From contig OX485804.1 in NCBI GenBank assembly GCA_950295325.1, positions 31,374,001-31,434,000 of the forward strand: a stretch of 60,000 bases of DNA. Reading direction: 5' to 3'. The position numbers and the translations under genes were made by a program. Below are positions 36,112 through 47,599 of the stretch, in pieces (positions within the stretch are counted from its first letter, which is position 1; every line of letters starts with the position of its first letter). Below the pieces are notes generated by a model that searched no databases, was not told the DNA's origin, and was given only the letters and a program-made list of their open reading frames with translations. This DNA is from Polytrichum commune (taxonomy: Eukaryota > Streptophyta > Polytrichopsida > Polytrichales > Polytrichaceae).

Positions 36112-36633
36112 ATTCTTTTAATCTTTTTTTTGGCATTCTTGGGGGAATTTGTCATTGCAGTATGTGAATTCAAAGAATTGTATTTTAAGGTTGTGGTTGG
36201 GTGTTAGTGAGGTTTTGGTCGTGTTGTCATGCCAAGCATGTAAAGTATGTATGGGCATAGTTGGGTTGGGCACTTGCACCTTAGGTGGTGGGAGAAACCA
36301 TGATGAAACTATGTTATTTGGTGTTTTAGTAATGAATTTGCATGTGTTTATGAGTGGGAGGCATCTTGTTACGGGGTGGGCAAACAAAGTGTCAGCTTGT
36401 GCTTGCACTACTTTGTTGTGCGTATTGGTTCTTAGGTTATTTATATGTTTGTTTGTGCAATATGAGAGGAGGTGGAGGCAATTGTCATTTCTTTTAACAT
36501 GCATAAATCACATAGTGTTGAGATGTCTTGTTTAGGGTGTAATTTCTTTTGGTAGTTTCTGAGGTATCGGTCATATCGGAACTTTAGTACTTGTGTGAGT
36601 TGTGCATTTGTGATCCATGGTGCATCCTAGAAG
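36112..36633 (-). pseudogene. LINE retrotransposon, C-terminal region (3' half of split element)
   Basis: Minus-strand open frame of 128 codons. It follows a region readable as LKFRYDRYLRNY and CDLC, then HLLSYCTNKHINNLR, a middle part, and FFEFTYCNDKFPQE near the end. I associate this layout (short Cys motif, then a domain ending in an EFTYCND-like motif downstream of RNase H) with a group of non-LTR retrotransposons. That association is from memory and needs a search. The strand is GT-rich on plus, AC-rich on minus, like the related LINE at 57280-58826. It is separated from its RNase H part by the solo LTR. Confidence 0.55.
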
Positions 36634-36638
36634 AGGTT

Positions 36639-38300
36639 TGTGAGCCCAATTCTGTGCCCACATGTGTTCTTTATTGCATCAAACATTAAAACTTTGACTT
36701 TTGTTGTTGCATTAAAAATTCAAAATACAAAAAAAAAGTTATGTGTTAAGTGTGTGTTAGAATCGAGTTAGAGGGTAGGCATTAGTTCTTTAGTGTTTGC
36801 AAGGAGGATGGATTAAGTTTAGGAGTTAGTTAGGGGGTTATGTGGATTTAGCGCTAAGGCCAAGCAAAGCCTTGGTTAATTGTTTGAAAAGGGATCAACA
36901 TTGTTTGAATTGGAGGAAGGGTCACTGTACCCTAGTGAAACCCGAGGGGGAGTCCCTGGAATGGTTGGAGGTTGGTTGTTGGTTTGCCCTCTGTGTGTGT
37001 GTGGTGTGCTAGCGGCCGAAGCCAGGGCGGAGCCTTGGAAAAAAAATGCAGAAGGTGGCTGTGGGAAATTCGGCGAATGAAGAAGCCCGGGGCTTGGAAA
37101 ATTCTCCAGCCATGGACTGAGGATGGTGAATGCTGGTAAGGGGAACCTAGGGAGCAGCTAAAGGGGGGGGGGAGAATGAGACTCTCTTGGTCCAAAAATG
37201 GGCGAGAGGTGAGCTCACCTCGGCAATCTGCAGCCGCTGGCCGAAAAGTTGCTGGAGAGTGCTGGAAACTCCAGTCTGATGTGGTGCCACTGATGCGAGA
37301 ACTTCAAAGGCCGAGCGATGTCACAGGGAGAAGTGGTTTTGATTAGAAGGAGGAGGAGTGATGGGCTAATGTGGGCTTTTCTCACGATGGCTCACTGGTG
37401 CTCGTTAATGTTGTTCTGGGGGTCTGAAGAATCACAAAACGAAGAGGGAAGGGTTTTGTAGAAAAAAAAAATAAGGGTTCGAATCGCCAAAGACTGCATT
37501 TGACATTCTAAATTATGTTAGCCGCGGAAGTAGAGCTCTCATTTACTGAGGGTAGGAAGAGTTCAAGCGCGCATAAAGTTCCAGCTTCGGAGGCGAACAT
37601 GAGTGACTGAATTCAATTACCTTGTGAGGGGTGGTTGAGGCAGGTGAACGTCTGCATTATTAGCGCAAAGGAGAGCTGGGAGGGGAGCACTGCGAGTGAA
37701 TGTCGACGTGAGAAGCTGTTACAGAGGGGAAGGGGGCTTACAGGCAGCTGGGAGTCTTGGACTCCAGCAGGCTAAACCTTGGCAAAAGTTTTTGAGGCAA
37801 GGGGGAAGGGGGAAGGGGGCCCACAGGGCACTGGGAACCAGTTGAGGCCGATCTAGGAGCTTCTCGGGTTGACGAGGTTGGGACCAACCCCTGGAAGGGC
37901 AGAGCACTTGTGACAGTCGAGGGTGGTAGGTAGGGTAGAGTTAGGAAGTGCTTGGGAGTGGAAATTTAATTGGGTAGAAGGATTTAATAATAATCATGGG
38001 CTACCAACTGGGTGATTGGGTAGGGCCTTGATGCCATTAAGAATTAGTTGGGTTAGTTAGTGAATTCATTGTTATAGGTTAGCACTTGCGAGTGGGTGTG
38101 GTAACGACTGAGAGGCCGTAGAGTATTTTTAAATACTTGTCACCTCTTGCTCTTTGAATAAAAAGTTGTGTGTTCAAATAATTGCATTGTTGGAGTATTG
38201 GAAGTTGGATTCCAAGGCTAAGGGGAGTCAAGCAAGTACATGTGAGCCATAGGTTCTCACCCGGACTTCGACGCATAAGGGTGGGGGTTTATGGCTGACA
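36639..38300 (-). mobile_element. Solo LTR, 1662 bp, inserted in the LINE (copy 2 of the LTR family)
   Basis: On the minus strand it runs from TGTCAGCCATAAACC to GGGCTCACA, giving TG...CA ends. It is flanked by a perfect 5-bp duplication AGGTT at 36634-36638 and 38301-38305, as expected for LTR-retrotransposon integration. The inverted relative is at 13680-15558. There is no internal gag-pol, so the full element was lost by recombination between its two LTRs. LINE sequence is present on both sides, so the LTR element is younger than the LINE. Confidence 0.85.
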
Positions 38301-38305
38301 AGGTT

Positions 38306-39140
38306 CATCCATTTTAGATGGATGTCCATGTTGTTTGACCAATTTTTACATTTGGTATGGTGTTTGTGACAAGGGATGTGTTTTCCTTTTCTATGTTATG
38401 TTTGAGGTTGTAGTCAACGTTGTCATGTTGAATTGATGTAGGGGGGATCGAGAGCCATACTGGTGTTTGGTGACCTATGTGGTGGAAAGAGGTTATTCTT
38501 ATACGAGGTTCTTGTGCTCCTTTTTTGGCTAGCTTGTTTCCTTTGTTGATACCTATGATGTTTTTGTGGGCTCTACCTTTTTTGATGATAATATTGTGTG
38601 TGGATTTTTTAATGTCACTTATGATATTTGTTATGAGAAGGCTGTTTGGATGGTTATTTTGGGAGGAGGGGTGTTGGATTGTGTGTTGATATGTGTAGGA
38701 TCTAGCTATGATGGAGGTGAGAAGTGGTTCTTTGATTTTATAGTACAAAGGGGCTGGGTGTTGTGGGTAATGGAGTAGGAGGGAGGAATCGTGATTATAA
38801 GGGTCGTGTCTAATTGTTGGGTGGAGTTGAAAGTACTATGGGACTAGTTGTCATGGTTGATGACTAATAACGTGATATTGTTGGGAATTGATTGGGGCTG
38901 CTAGCTTTGGCCCATTTGATGGCTTTGTAGGTGAGGTTTGTTATATGGGTAAGTTTGTGTACATTCCATTCGTGGGAAAAGGTTGAACCTCATGAGCCAA
39001 AAATACCATTGTGGTCATGTGGGGAGTAGTATTATGTGAAGCATGTGGGACATGTGAGTGGGCTAGAGAAGTAGGAGGACTTCCATGGCAAAGTTTTGTG
39101 TTAGTGGGGATGTTGAAGGTGGAGCATTAGATTGCTAATG
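38306..39140 (-). pseudogene. LINE retrotransposon, RNase H region (5' half of split element)
   Basis: A 144-codon minus-strand frame (38314-38748) contains PSSQNNHPNSLLIT, then GRAHKNIIGINKGNKLAKKG. The latter matches the RNase H motif (A)H..I.GN...(A)..A..G found in RNase H domains of non-LTR elements. Upstream, near 38930, a decayed GMYTN motif corresponds to the YTDGS start of RNase H. The homologous frame occurs at 58390-58826 on plus. Stops and shifts are present, so the element is dead. Confidence 0.6.
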
Positions 39141-39479
39141 TAATGGAAGTGGCATGAGAAACAATAAAGTTAGAATAAGGCCACAACATTGGTTCGAGAG
39201 GGATAAGAGTTATCCCATATTGTTTGTATGAACCAAGGAATAGAAGAAAAAACAATAAAAGGCAAAGCAAAGAGAGCATGAGACCATCTCACTCCAAGCA
39301 TTGCTTATATGCTTTTGATGTTGGGGTTTTGAAAAGCAATGTGGTAGTACGAGGCGACTCTGATTCTCATAGGAATTGAGCTTAGATACTAGGTCTGGAG
39401 GTCTCTCCTATATGTATTATTCATCCTCCATGTTGTGCTTGCTCATTCTCCTTTTGACTCAATGAATTGTAGTATGGTA

Positions 39480-39704
39480 TTTTGGAGATGGGCGGTGGGT
39501 AATCGGCTCCTAGAGTTGCGAACTCTTGAAGAAGACAAAGAGACCAACTTAGAAAGGTGGAACACATTGCACAAGAATTGCATATAATGGAGAGAGTGAT
39601 TAGTTCATTTCCTTAAGCCTTTATTTATATGTGTAGGTTACGACCAACGTTGACAACTCATATCGGACAATGTCACCAATACAACCTAACATTATTTTCC
39701 AATA
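39480..39704 (-). mobile_element. Probable 3' LTR of the Copia element (5' part)
   Basis: On the minus strand, just after the pol stop codon, a purine-rich AAAATGGGAG (39705-39714) resembles a polypurine tract. It is followed by TATTGGAAAATAATG, a plausible mutated TGTTGG LTR start. A TATA-like TATAAATA lies downstream. The far LTR end and TSD could not be fixed, and the 39141-39479 stretch may belong to it. Confidence 0.45.
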
Positions 39705-39762
39705 CTCCCATTTTGCGAGGTGGCATTGTACTCTAACCCATTATTTCACTTAATAACTCATG

Positions 39763-40871
39763 CCTATTTCTCACTAAAACTTTTCTTAGAATATCCGCTA
39801 CCATATATTGCGTTGGACAATATTTCAACTCTACAACTTTGCTTTGAATCTTTTATCTAATAAAATGATGTTGCACATTGATATGTTTTGACCTATCATG
39901 GTTGGTGGGGTTCTTGGCGAGTGCCATAGAAACCTTGGTTGTCGCACATGATGGTTGTTGCCTCCTCTTATACATAACCTACATCCTCCACTAGTTGCCT
40001 AAGCCAAATGGCCTCCCTTGTGCATCAGTTCATTGCCATGTATTCCGCCTTCATTATAGATTGTACCACCGTTTGTTGTTGTTTTCTATTTACAATACGG
40101 CCTCCTCTCCAACAAAAAAACGTATATGGATGTAGACCTAAGATTTTCCACATCACTAGCCCAATCCATATCAGAATGACCTTTTATGTTGATATGTTTG
40201 CCGCCGATACACAATCTCATATCTAAGGTGCCCTTCAAGTATCGTATAATTTGCTTGACGGCCATCCAATGCATTGGACCTGGGTTCAACATAGAACAAC
40301 TTACTATGCTTACCGCAAATGCGAGGTCCGGTGTTGTGGCCACCATTGTGTACATCAAAGACCCCATTGCTTCTTGATACGGAATCTCTTTCATTTCATG
40401 CAAATGCTCCTCATGTTTCTCTTCCTAAAGCTTCAGCAATGAGGTCTTTGTATCGAGTGAGGCTCCGTTGGGTTTGCAATCACCCATGCCAAATCATTCC
40501 AAAATGGTTTCTGGACTTTTGATGATTTTTTTCGTCTCCAAGAAAATGAGCTGATACGCCTTTGTGCCTTCGCAATATCCAAGAAACAAACATTTGATGT
40601 CTTTCGTGTCCAACTTCGTTCGCCTTTGATACAACACCTTCGCATAATTCACACAACCGTACACGTGCATGTGAAAGATGTGCAGCATCCTCTCGGCCCA
40701 CACCTCCTCGGATGTCTTTTCTTCGACGGCCTTGGTTGGACATCGGTTGCACATATACACTGCATTGCACACCGCCACCATCCAAAATTCATGGCCGAGA
40801 TGTTGGGCATGAATCATGGACTATGCCATCTCCATGATGGTCCGGTTGGCTCGCTCCGCCATCCCGTTTTG
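39763..40871 (-). pseudogene. Copia retrotransposon pol remnant: integrase end joined to RNase H, RT deleted
   Basis: The minus strand first gives the end of the Copia integrase: NGMAERANRTIMEMA, a stop, then SMIHAQHLGHEFW, YMCNRCPTKA, EEVWAERM and a LFLGYCEGTKAYQL motif (to about 40494). It then reads directly into EIPYQEAMGSLMYTMVATTP, PDLAFAVSIVSCSM and IIRYLKGT, the pre-RNase H block. RNase H follows, with SDMDWASD (40200-40240), an EAEYMA-like MKAEYMA and KHINVQHHFI to a terminal TAG at 39763-39765. The reverse transcriptase of about 250 residues, expected between them, is missing. There are several frameshifts and stops. This is classic plant Ty1/copia, certainly inactive. Confidence 0.9.
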
Positions 40872-41721
40872 TCACCTAACCACCCTTCAAGGGCCCGCAC
40901 GAGGCCTTAGGAGGTTCCGAACTAAGGGATGCACCAACCAGGTAGGGGGTGATGCCTAATGCATGAATGTAGCAAAATAGGATGTGTGAACAAAATTAAT
41001 TATTTAAGAAAGAAGTTATGTAAGTGGTGGGACTTAAGCCAAGCTCCCCTCTCAGGAAATCTAAACACAACTACACAAGGAAGTAGGAAGAAATTGAACG
41101 GTCGATCAAACCGTCCTTATTTTGTTCACGGAACTAGGGGTGGTTTGAGTCACACCGGTTGGTGTGTACCAAAGCCATCTCAATTCATAAGTTGGGATTG
41201 CCCTGGTACCAAGGTTAGTGCGTCTGCACTTAGACTAGGTCGTAGGTCTAGGTTAGAACTAGGTGTGAAAATGATTAGTGGTTTTTAGAGCCACAATAAT
41301 AAAAAATAAGACCCAACCTCCAAAGGTACTACAACTATAATTCCAATCCCCCTCCAAAAATCTAAGCTCTCACCTTATACACCTACCATTTGGGTTTGGC
41401 TTGGGCACCTGCGAGTGCAAGCCACCCTCACCGAAGGACTTGTATGGCACTTTTAGGCTCCCTCGGAGTGTGGCCTCCTAATCAAAAATCCGTTTGTGAT
41501 ATATAGGATGATACATGCCTTCAACATCATCATTTGCTATGACTTACGAACACACTATGGTCAAAGTTGTGGATCAACCATCAAGCATAAATTGTTTGAC
41601 AATTCATCCTAGGTCAACTTTGAAGCAAAATTGTAAAGAAGATGACATTTAGCTTAAATTAGATGGAGAATTAACTAGTAAATCATCTCATTAGACATGC
41701 CGACTATTATTAGATGGACAA
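40872..41721. other. Unassigned DNA upstream of the Copia remnant
   Basis: The Copia reading frame is lost here and no 5' LTR matching the 3' LTR was found. A 109-codon plus-strand frame at 40959-41288 shows no recognisable motif. Confidence 0.35.
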
Positions 41722-41905
41722 CTGATCACTAGCTACAGATAAACCGGTTGAGTTTGAAGAACAAGCGGTTGAAGTTCGAGACTTCAAGCAAAAAAATGCC
41801 ACATCAATAAAGGAAAACCAAAAGATCACAACACATAATCGGTTGGACTTGGGAACACTAGGAATTTGACCGATCATGCTAAAAATATATGCCCAAACAC
41901 TGCAA
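41722..41905 (+). repeat. Five-copy dispersed family, copy 4
   Basis: Shares AAACCGGTTGA, the AGCGGTTGAAGTTCGAGAC block, AAAGATCACAACACATAA and TCGGTTGGACTTGGGAACAC with the copies at 26539 and 50254, in the same order. The following GACCGATCATG...ATGCCCAAA block is shared with 50254. Confidence 0.6.
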
Positions 41906-42264
41906 AGTATAATTGTGACTTGGGTGTGATTCAAAGTCGTTCCTTTAGTGATCATATTAATTACTTTTCTACATACACATTCTCTCTTGTCGCAACCATA
42001 GTTACATTGAAACTTAACACAAACTCAAATCAGGTTTAGTTAAATAGGTGTCACTTACACGTGTAGAAGTTGATCACTATCTCCTAAGTCGCTACGAAAT
42101 CGGAGTGTGGCTGATATATTACAGGATACAACATTGTTCGCCCACAGTCATGGGATATGCATGACGGACAATGGTTGAGAAGACATTTTTTGTTGACAGA
42201 CTAGATTCTTTTCACCTTCCCATGTGACGGGTGTGCTTCCTTTTCCATTTTCACTTCTCTTTCC

Positions 42265-42498
42265 ACGGGCAAGATCAACGGCAGACCCTACATGCCTTTC
42301 TTTTGGCTTGTGACAACGGGTGCCAAAGAGAAGAGGAGATCAGCCTTGGTTGCTGCCATCAGACTCGCATCAGCTGCTGGTATGGTTTATTGGAAAACGA
42401 CAGTGGACGAACATCGGCCCGAAGATCTTGAGCAGTTGTTATTAATTTGTTCCCGTAAACTCCTGGAATATATATATATATATATATGCACATGGTGA
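42265..42498 (+). CDS. Possible exon, unknown protein
   Basis: The frame TGKINGRPYMPFFWLV, then AKEKRRSALVAAIRLASAAG and RPEDLEQLLLICSRKLLEY, has a balanced amphipathic composition unlike the neighbouring junk frames. It runs into a (TA)n microsatellite at 42468-42487 that encodes a Tyr-Ile string, so the true 3' limit lies before about 42465. I do not recognise a family. It may be an exon or captured gene piece. Confidence 0.25.
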   Translation, partial: TGKINGRPYMPFFWLVTTGAKEKRRSALVAAIRLASAAGMVYWKTTVDEHRPEDLEQLLLICSRKLLEYIYIYICTW

Positions 42499-44689
42499 CC
42501 CACCCCACCTGTGTGTTAGTTCACTTGCATGCTGCTGACTTTGATGGCACAGATCGCTGTTGTGCTACCCTAGCCTAGTAAGATAAGTTATGCTTGCCAA
42601 CTTCCAAGCAACCCCGGCCGGCCTCCCGACTCCCTCCCTCCCTCGCTAGTGTTTTTGGTTAGGAGCTTAATTAGGAGTGTATATCATCATTCATGGCTGT
42701 TTCTCGACTTCCTTGTTTGCGGCCTCGGGGCCACATGCTTAGCAATTGGTGTCCGGGTTTCCAAGAGGTTTCTTGCAAGGGCACAAGCTGGGTAAGTTAA
42801 AGGTGGCAAGCAAGCTTTTAGATCACTGAGTCTCTCACCTCCCCGTGTCGGCCACGGGAGGGAGGGAGGGAGGAAGGAAGGAAGGTAGGAAAGTAAGGAG
42901 GAACCTTACAAATGGGGTGGGGTGGGGTGGGGTGGACACCTTCACCACAAGCATACGAGTCCTATGTACTAGTGTTGCATCATTGTTTTCCAATTCTAGA
43001 GGGTGGAGGCAGCATTATAAAGTACATTCTCCACATTTTTAAAACGCTTTTCATGTTCTTAATTGAAAATCGTTGCATTTGAGGTCGCCGCTTTTGGGGA
43101 TCCGATGAAACTCTCCGGTCAAAGAATGAATGGGTAGGGCGACCGCGCTTCAGAGACATGGCGAATGCAAACCACCGTTCACGACTTGTCTGGTGTGGCG
43201 TGTGGCGTGTTCATGTATTTGTCAGGTCGTGCAGTAGGGCTTAGGGCTCAGGCACTGCTATTGAGTTTGAATGTACTAATGCTATATGGTAATATGGAGT
43301 AATTGGCGAAGTTGCGCGTGTCTATATTCGCCTACTGGCCTGGACTGATTGTAGTAGTGAATTTATAATTAAAAAAATTCCAAGTGTTTTTAAATGGATA
43401 TTTTAGAATATTTTAATAATAGATGCACCACAAGTCCTATGTCATTGGAAACTTATCCTATGTAGCTAGAAAATTTACAAATCTAGCATTGTTCTTTCAT
43501 TGATCTAGGACGATTGTGTAGGACTCACATGCTAGTAATGCTTCTAGGATGGTAGACATAGAAAGAGGGAGAGGAGATGATAAGGTAGATGGGTCTTAAG
43601 TGGCTTGTTTTTCTAAATGGACTCCCTTATTTAGTTGGTGTGTGATATGGTGAGGATCAAAGAGCAAACATCATGAGGGCACATGTTTGAAAGATATTGG
43701 AATACATCTTCAAATGGTAATAAGTAACCTACACTCATGCTTAAGGGTAGAAGTCCTCATACATCATCATGTGTCACTAGAAGAAATATGTAAATCTACC
43801 AATGTGGTAATTTTTTAGGTTTTTATTGGGTACGTAAGTCACGTACCCAATACTCGTATGCTTGTAGTGTTTCATCTTCGAGTTGGTTACTTTGTATGTA
43901 ATCTTGAAACTGGTATCATGACAAGAAATAGAAGGGCCCTGAAGCGTATTGCCTTTTCTTTTCCCAAGGTGAACACTTTGAACGAGCACGGACAAGCCGG
44001 TTTGCATCTATTGTCCCCAAGGGTAAAGCCTTTAGGTACCCACGTGGTTGGTTAATAACAATCAAGTTCGCCCAAATTCTCCCATCATGAGTGGATGGAG
44101 CATAGTGTTGGAGTGCACCAAAAGTAAAGTGCTAGGAAGGTCAACCCCTTGCCCATTATTCCGCTCTTAGACAAGTTAACCTTGGAGTTCTCAAGGGATT
44201 CAAGTCAAGGCCTTGGATTTAACCATCTTATTATAGAAAGAAGGGAGAAAGCCCACACTCCTTTGACAGTCAAAGATTTAGCCTTTTCTATTTACATGCC
44301 ATTTTGCCATATCAAAACTTGATTCATTGGCGCTGCACTTAATATTGTATTTACTGTCACTATTCTATGTGTCTTGCACAATACTCATTTTAAACCGCCT
44401 TGTGTAGTGTCAACAACATTAAATACAAACCCGACATTATCTCTCATTCTTTGTAGAATTTGTTTGGAGATTATAGATTTACAATGTTGCAAATACCGTC
44501 ACTCACTAAGTAAATATCCATACAAATTTCAATCCATCCATGGCAACAATTCCATTTTAACTATTCTTAGGGTGCAAAATATACCAAGTTGTTTACAAGT
44601 TGGACAACTTGTAATCCCATTTTAAAGAAATGACATTAGAAACGTGCACAAACAACTGCCGTCCGATTATAATAATCTAAAACCAAACC
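42499..44689. other. Intergenic DNA with simple repeats
   Basis: Contains a GGGA/GGAA purine run at 42855-42890, a (GGGGT)n run at 42914-42935 and a perfect hairpin TTGGGTACGT-AAGTC-ACGTACCCAA at about 43827-43851. No gene was supported. Confidence 0.45.
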
Positions 44690-45048
44690 TCATTGTGTTA
44701 TACGCCTGCCAACTCGTACATTTGTACTATTAGTTCTTCTCCTAAACACAATTAACAAAGCCAAGTTTTTGTGCTCAGAGGTTCCAATGCAAGGTTCTAA
44801 TGTTATTTTTGTGATAGATGACCCCCCCCCCCCCGGTCCATTGAACTTGCCAGTGAGGTTGTCATAGCGAGTGGCTTTCTCCATATCTCTCCTAGCCATC
44901 TCCCATGCACACCTAGCATATTCAGAAGGCTTTGTGAAATGATTTGTTGGCATCTTTTCCACCTCCCACCTTGTGTTGTAACTTGTTAAAGGTGAGATTA
45001 TTTCTTTCAACCCAGATACACCATTAGTAAGTAAACTTGAGCACTAAA
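44690..45048 (-). CDS. Candidate exon, unknown protein
   Basis: On the minus strand a strong acceptor (TTTTCCTCTTTAG, ending at about 45049) is followed by an open frame with protein-like composition. It contains LLTNGVSGLKEIISPLTSYN, KMPTNHFTKPSEYARCAWEM and ARRDMEKATRYDNLTGKF. The frame passes through a 13-base homopolymer (44822-44834), coding Gly residues, after which it becomes less convincing. The exon may therefore end near 44835, or the tract may mark an insertion or decay. No ATG fits naturally, as expected for an internal exon. I do not recognise the family. It could be a real gene exon or a captured fragment. Confidence 0.35.
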
Positions 45049-46899
45049 GAGGAAAATAATCTCAAGACCAAATTCGTAATAAATTATGTATAAACAAGAG
45101 AAGCATTTTTTATTTTTTTGGTATTGAATTATAATATTGAGAAATCTTGCATGTTATAAGATATATTACTATGTTTTCACCATCCAATGGATGAGTTTAT
45201 CTAGACACCACGAAGTGCTAGCCCCAATGCTTATCTTTGTGCTTGAGGTACCCCCAATCTTTCCCGACAAAATAGCGAACTCTTGACTATACAAAGTGTA
45301 TATGAGTCTTAATGTGAGGCTTTTCCCCCTCTTTGCAGGTAACTTTCCTTACATGAGGCAAACCCAAAACTCATGTCCTACTGGATACCAAGCTACAAGC
45401 CTTGAAAAGTACTTCACATAGGGTTGTTAGTCAACTTCTGCCAACAATGATCTTTGGTAGACTATATATATATATATATATTATGTAGCATTTCCACTGC
45501 TCGCGCGTGCATGCTATCGGCAGCTGAAGGCTCCTTTATATATATTACGAAGAACTATTTTATTGGTTTGTGGAGACAACAGTTCCTTTACTATCGCGGA
45601 CGTACTTTCCTCAGGTGAGCTTTTAATTGTCTCCACTCTCCTCAGTGTTTACTCTACTCCACCTGACCCATAGTCCCCACGGGTACTTGCATGTCTGATA
45701 TAACCCATCATTTATGAACGTGGCTACTTTGGAAACTACAATGGTGAGTGTAAACCTCTTTCAAATTTTAATCCATCACTATCCTATCCAAAAGCGCGTC
45801 CGTTGATTCTTGAAAATGCTGAGGAGGCATTGGTATTGCGCTTAAGGAGTCAAATACATACATTGTGGTGGTGGTGGTGGTGGTGGTGATGGTGTTTTAC
45901 ACGTGCTTTATAAAGCATGTTTCTCAAGCCACGTTGTGACAAGATGCATGCTCGCCTGCCATGTTCAATGTGCTCTCGAATTTGAACCTCGTTACTAATC
46001 TCATTACACTAAACGATTGGAAAAATAAGCAGTTTTAAGTTGTGGCAAGTATACGTGGCTCTACTGTTTGTGACATGTTAGAGAGCTATCAATTTTGATA
46101 GTACATGGGTTGGTTCAAACTGCCCAAGTGGAGGATTACGTGAATCGGGTTCTGGATGGCGACTGAATAGAAAATGTTGCAAAGTGGCAACTTGAAGAAG
46201 GAAGGAGTTTCAAAAATAAGAATATGAATTGGCTATGAAATGACAATAGTCATGGTCGTTTACACGAAGCAAGCAAACACTTCAAGAAAATACATTGAGA
46301 TATGTTGTGTGGGAGAATTGAACCCCGATCGTTAGTGCACTAGGACTTTGCCACTCCAACGCACAACGAATCCGCACACAATTCCAAATAACACGTGCAC
46401 CAAGTTGTTAGTAGCCAATGCACATAAAAATGACAAGAATGGAAGATTGTAGCCTTATTGCTCCCAGGCTCCAACCACTATCCAACATCTACACACTCCA
46501 ACTTGCAAGTACTTTCAATACCCTTCACAACATTTGAGTTGGCTTTGGCCATGGCTCTTCATGCAACCTTCAATGGAGAATCGTAGTCACCCAAAAAGAA
46601 CCAAAATCAGCTCACACACATTGAAAGAAAAATGCTTATATTATAGAAAACTTTACATATGTGTAGGTACTTGGATAATACACACGTGGAACCAAAATGG
46701 CCATTTACAACATTGGTCTACATTACATGAACACCCTTGCACTACAATTGACTGCAACACCTACAAAGTTAGGCTTGCTCTACTCCAAGACTCATTTGGA
46801 CTACCACACCCCACTTTAACCATTAAGCGCCATGCCAACTAAAATTGGTTGCAAGCCTTGGTTTTGGGGCCATCCCCATGTGCTACTAGTACGCGCTAA
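45049..46899. other. Intergenic DNA with microsatellites
   Basis: Holds (TA)n at 45462-45481 and a (GGT)n run at 45864-45894. A 102-codon plus frame at 46534-46842 shows no motif. No further exon could be joined to the candidate exon downstream. Confidence 0.4.
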
Positions 46900-47406
46900 G
46901 GGTCACTTCACACACGAGACTAAGAGCCCGTGACTATTACACTTCAAGCACTCACTCTCATTGGTGGAAAAGGCGGGGCCGGTCCAAGATCACTTCACAC
47001 TATGCTTGAGGGACCAATGGAGTAGGTGAACGCGAGATGGATGTAAAGTCTACATGGATTCCTACATGGCATCAAATGGATCGTGTTTTATGGTCATTTG
47101 GACTATTTTCAAATAGCACCTCTTGGAGGTAGGCCTAACACAAAACCATTGGGAGACCATGGCACTTTGAATGCTCACAGTCGTTGTTTTATTCTATTTT
47201 ATCATGTGTGAGGACCTACATGAATAATAGTTCATTCGAAATAGCATTTGGTTGAGGGTCCGGTCACATATGACTTCACACCACACTTGAGGGTTTGTGA
47301 CCACACTATGTGATTTTGGAAGTGTCTTGTGACAGTTGTTGGACACTTTCCTTTGGGCACTCACAATATCATGGTCATGGCTCTTGGCTCGTGTGTGAAG
47401 TGGCCC
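46900..47406 (-). mobile_element. Approx. 490-bp TIR element, family E, copy 2
   Basis: Ends GGGTCACTTCACACACGAG and, from the right, GGGCCACTTCACACACGAG. It is flanked by TAA at 46897-46899 and CAA at 47407-47409, probably a mutated 3-bp TAA duplication (Harbinger/Tourist type). It matches 27595-28085 in reverse orientation over its length. Non-coding. Confidence 0.75.
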
Positions 47407-47599
47407 CAAGGCATATAAATAGGGGTTTGGGTGAGTGGTGCCATTTTATAGCTTGTTTAAATGATCGGTTAGGGGGAAAGAGCCTAGCCATGTTGGCGGT
47501 CAAGATGCCTGCATCAAACTGAATCTAGCTAGGTGCTTGCACATTGAAGGGTGACCCTCGCAATTTACAATTGCATTACCTGGTGAAGGCCTAGCTAAA

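Noticed and set aside
36932-37907. Proline-rich minus-strand ORFs
   Set aside because: They lie inside the solo LTR (36639-38300) and reflect C-rich composition.
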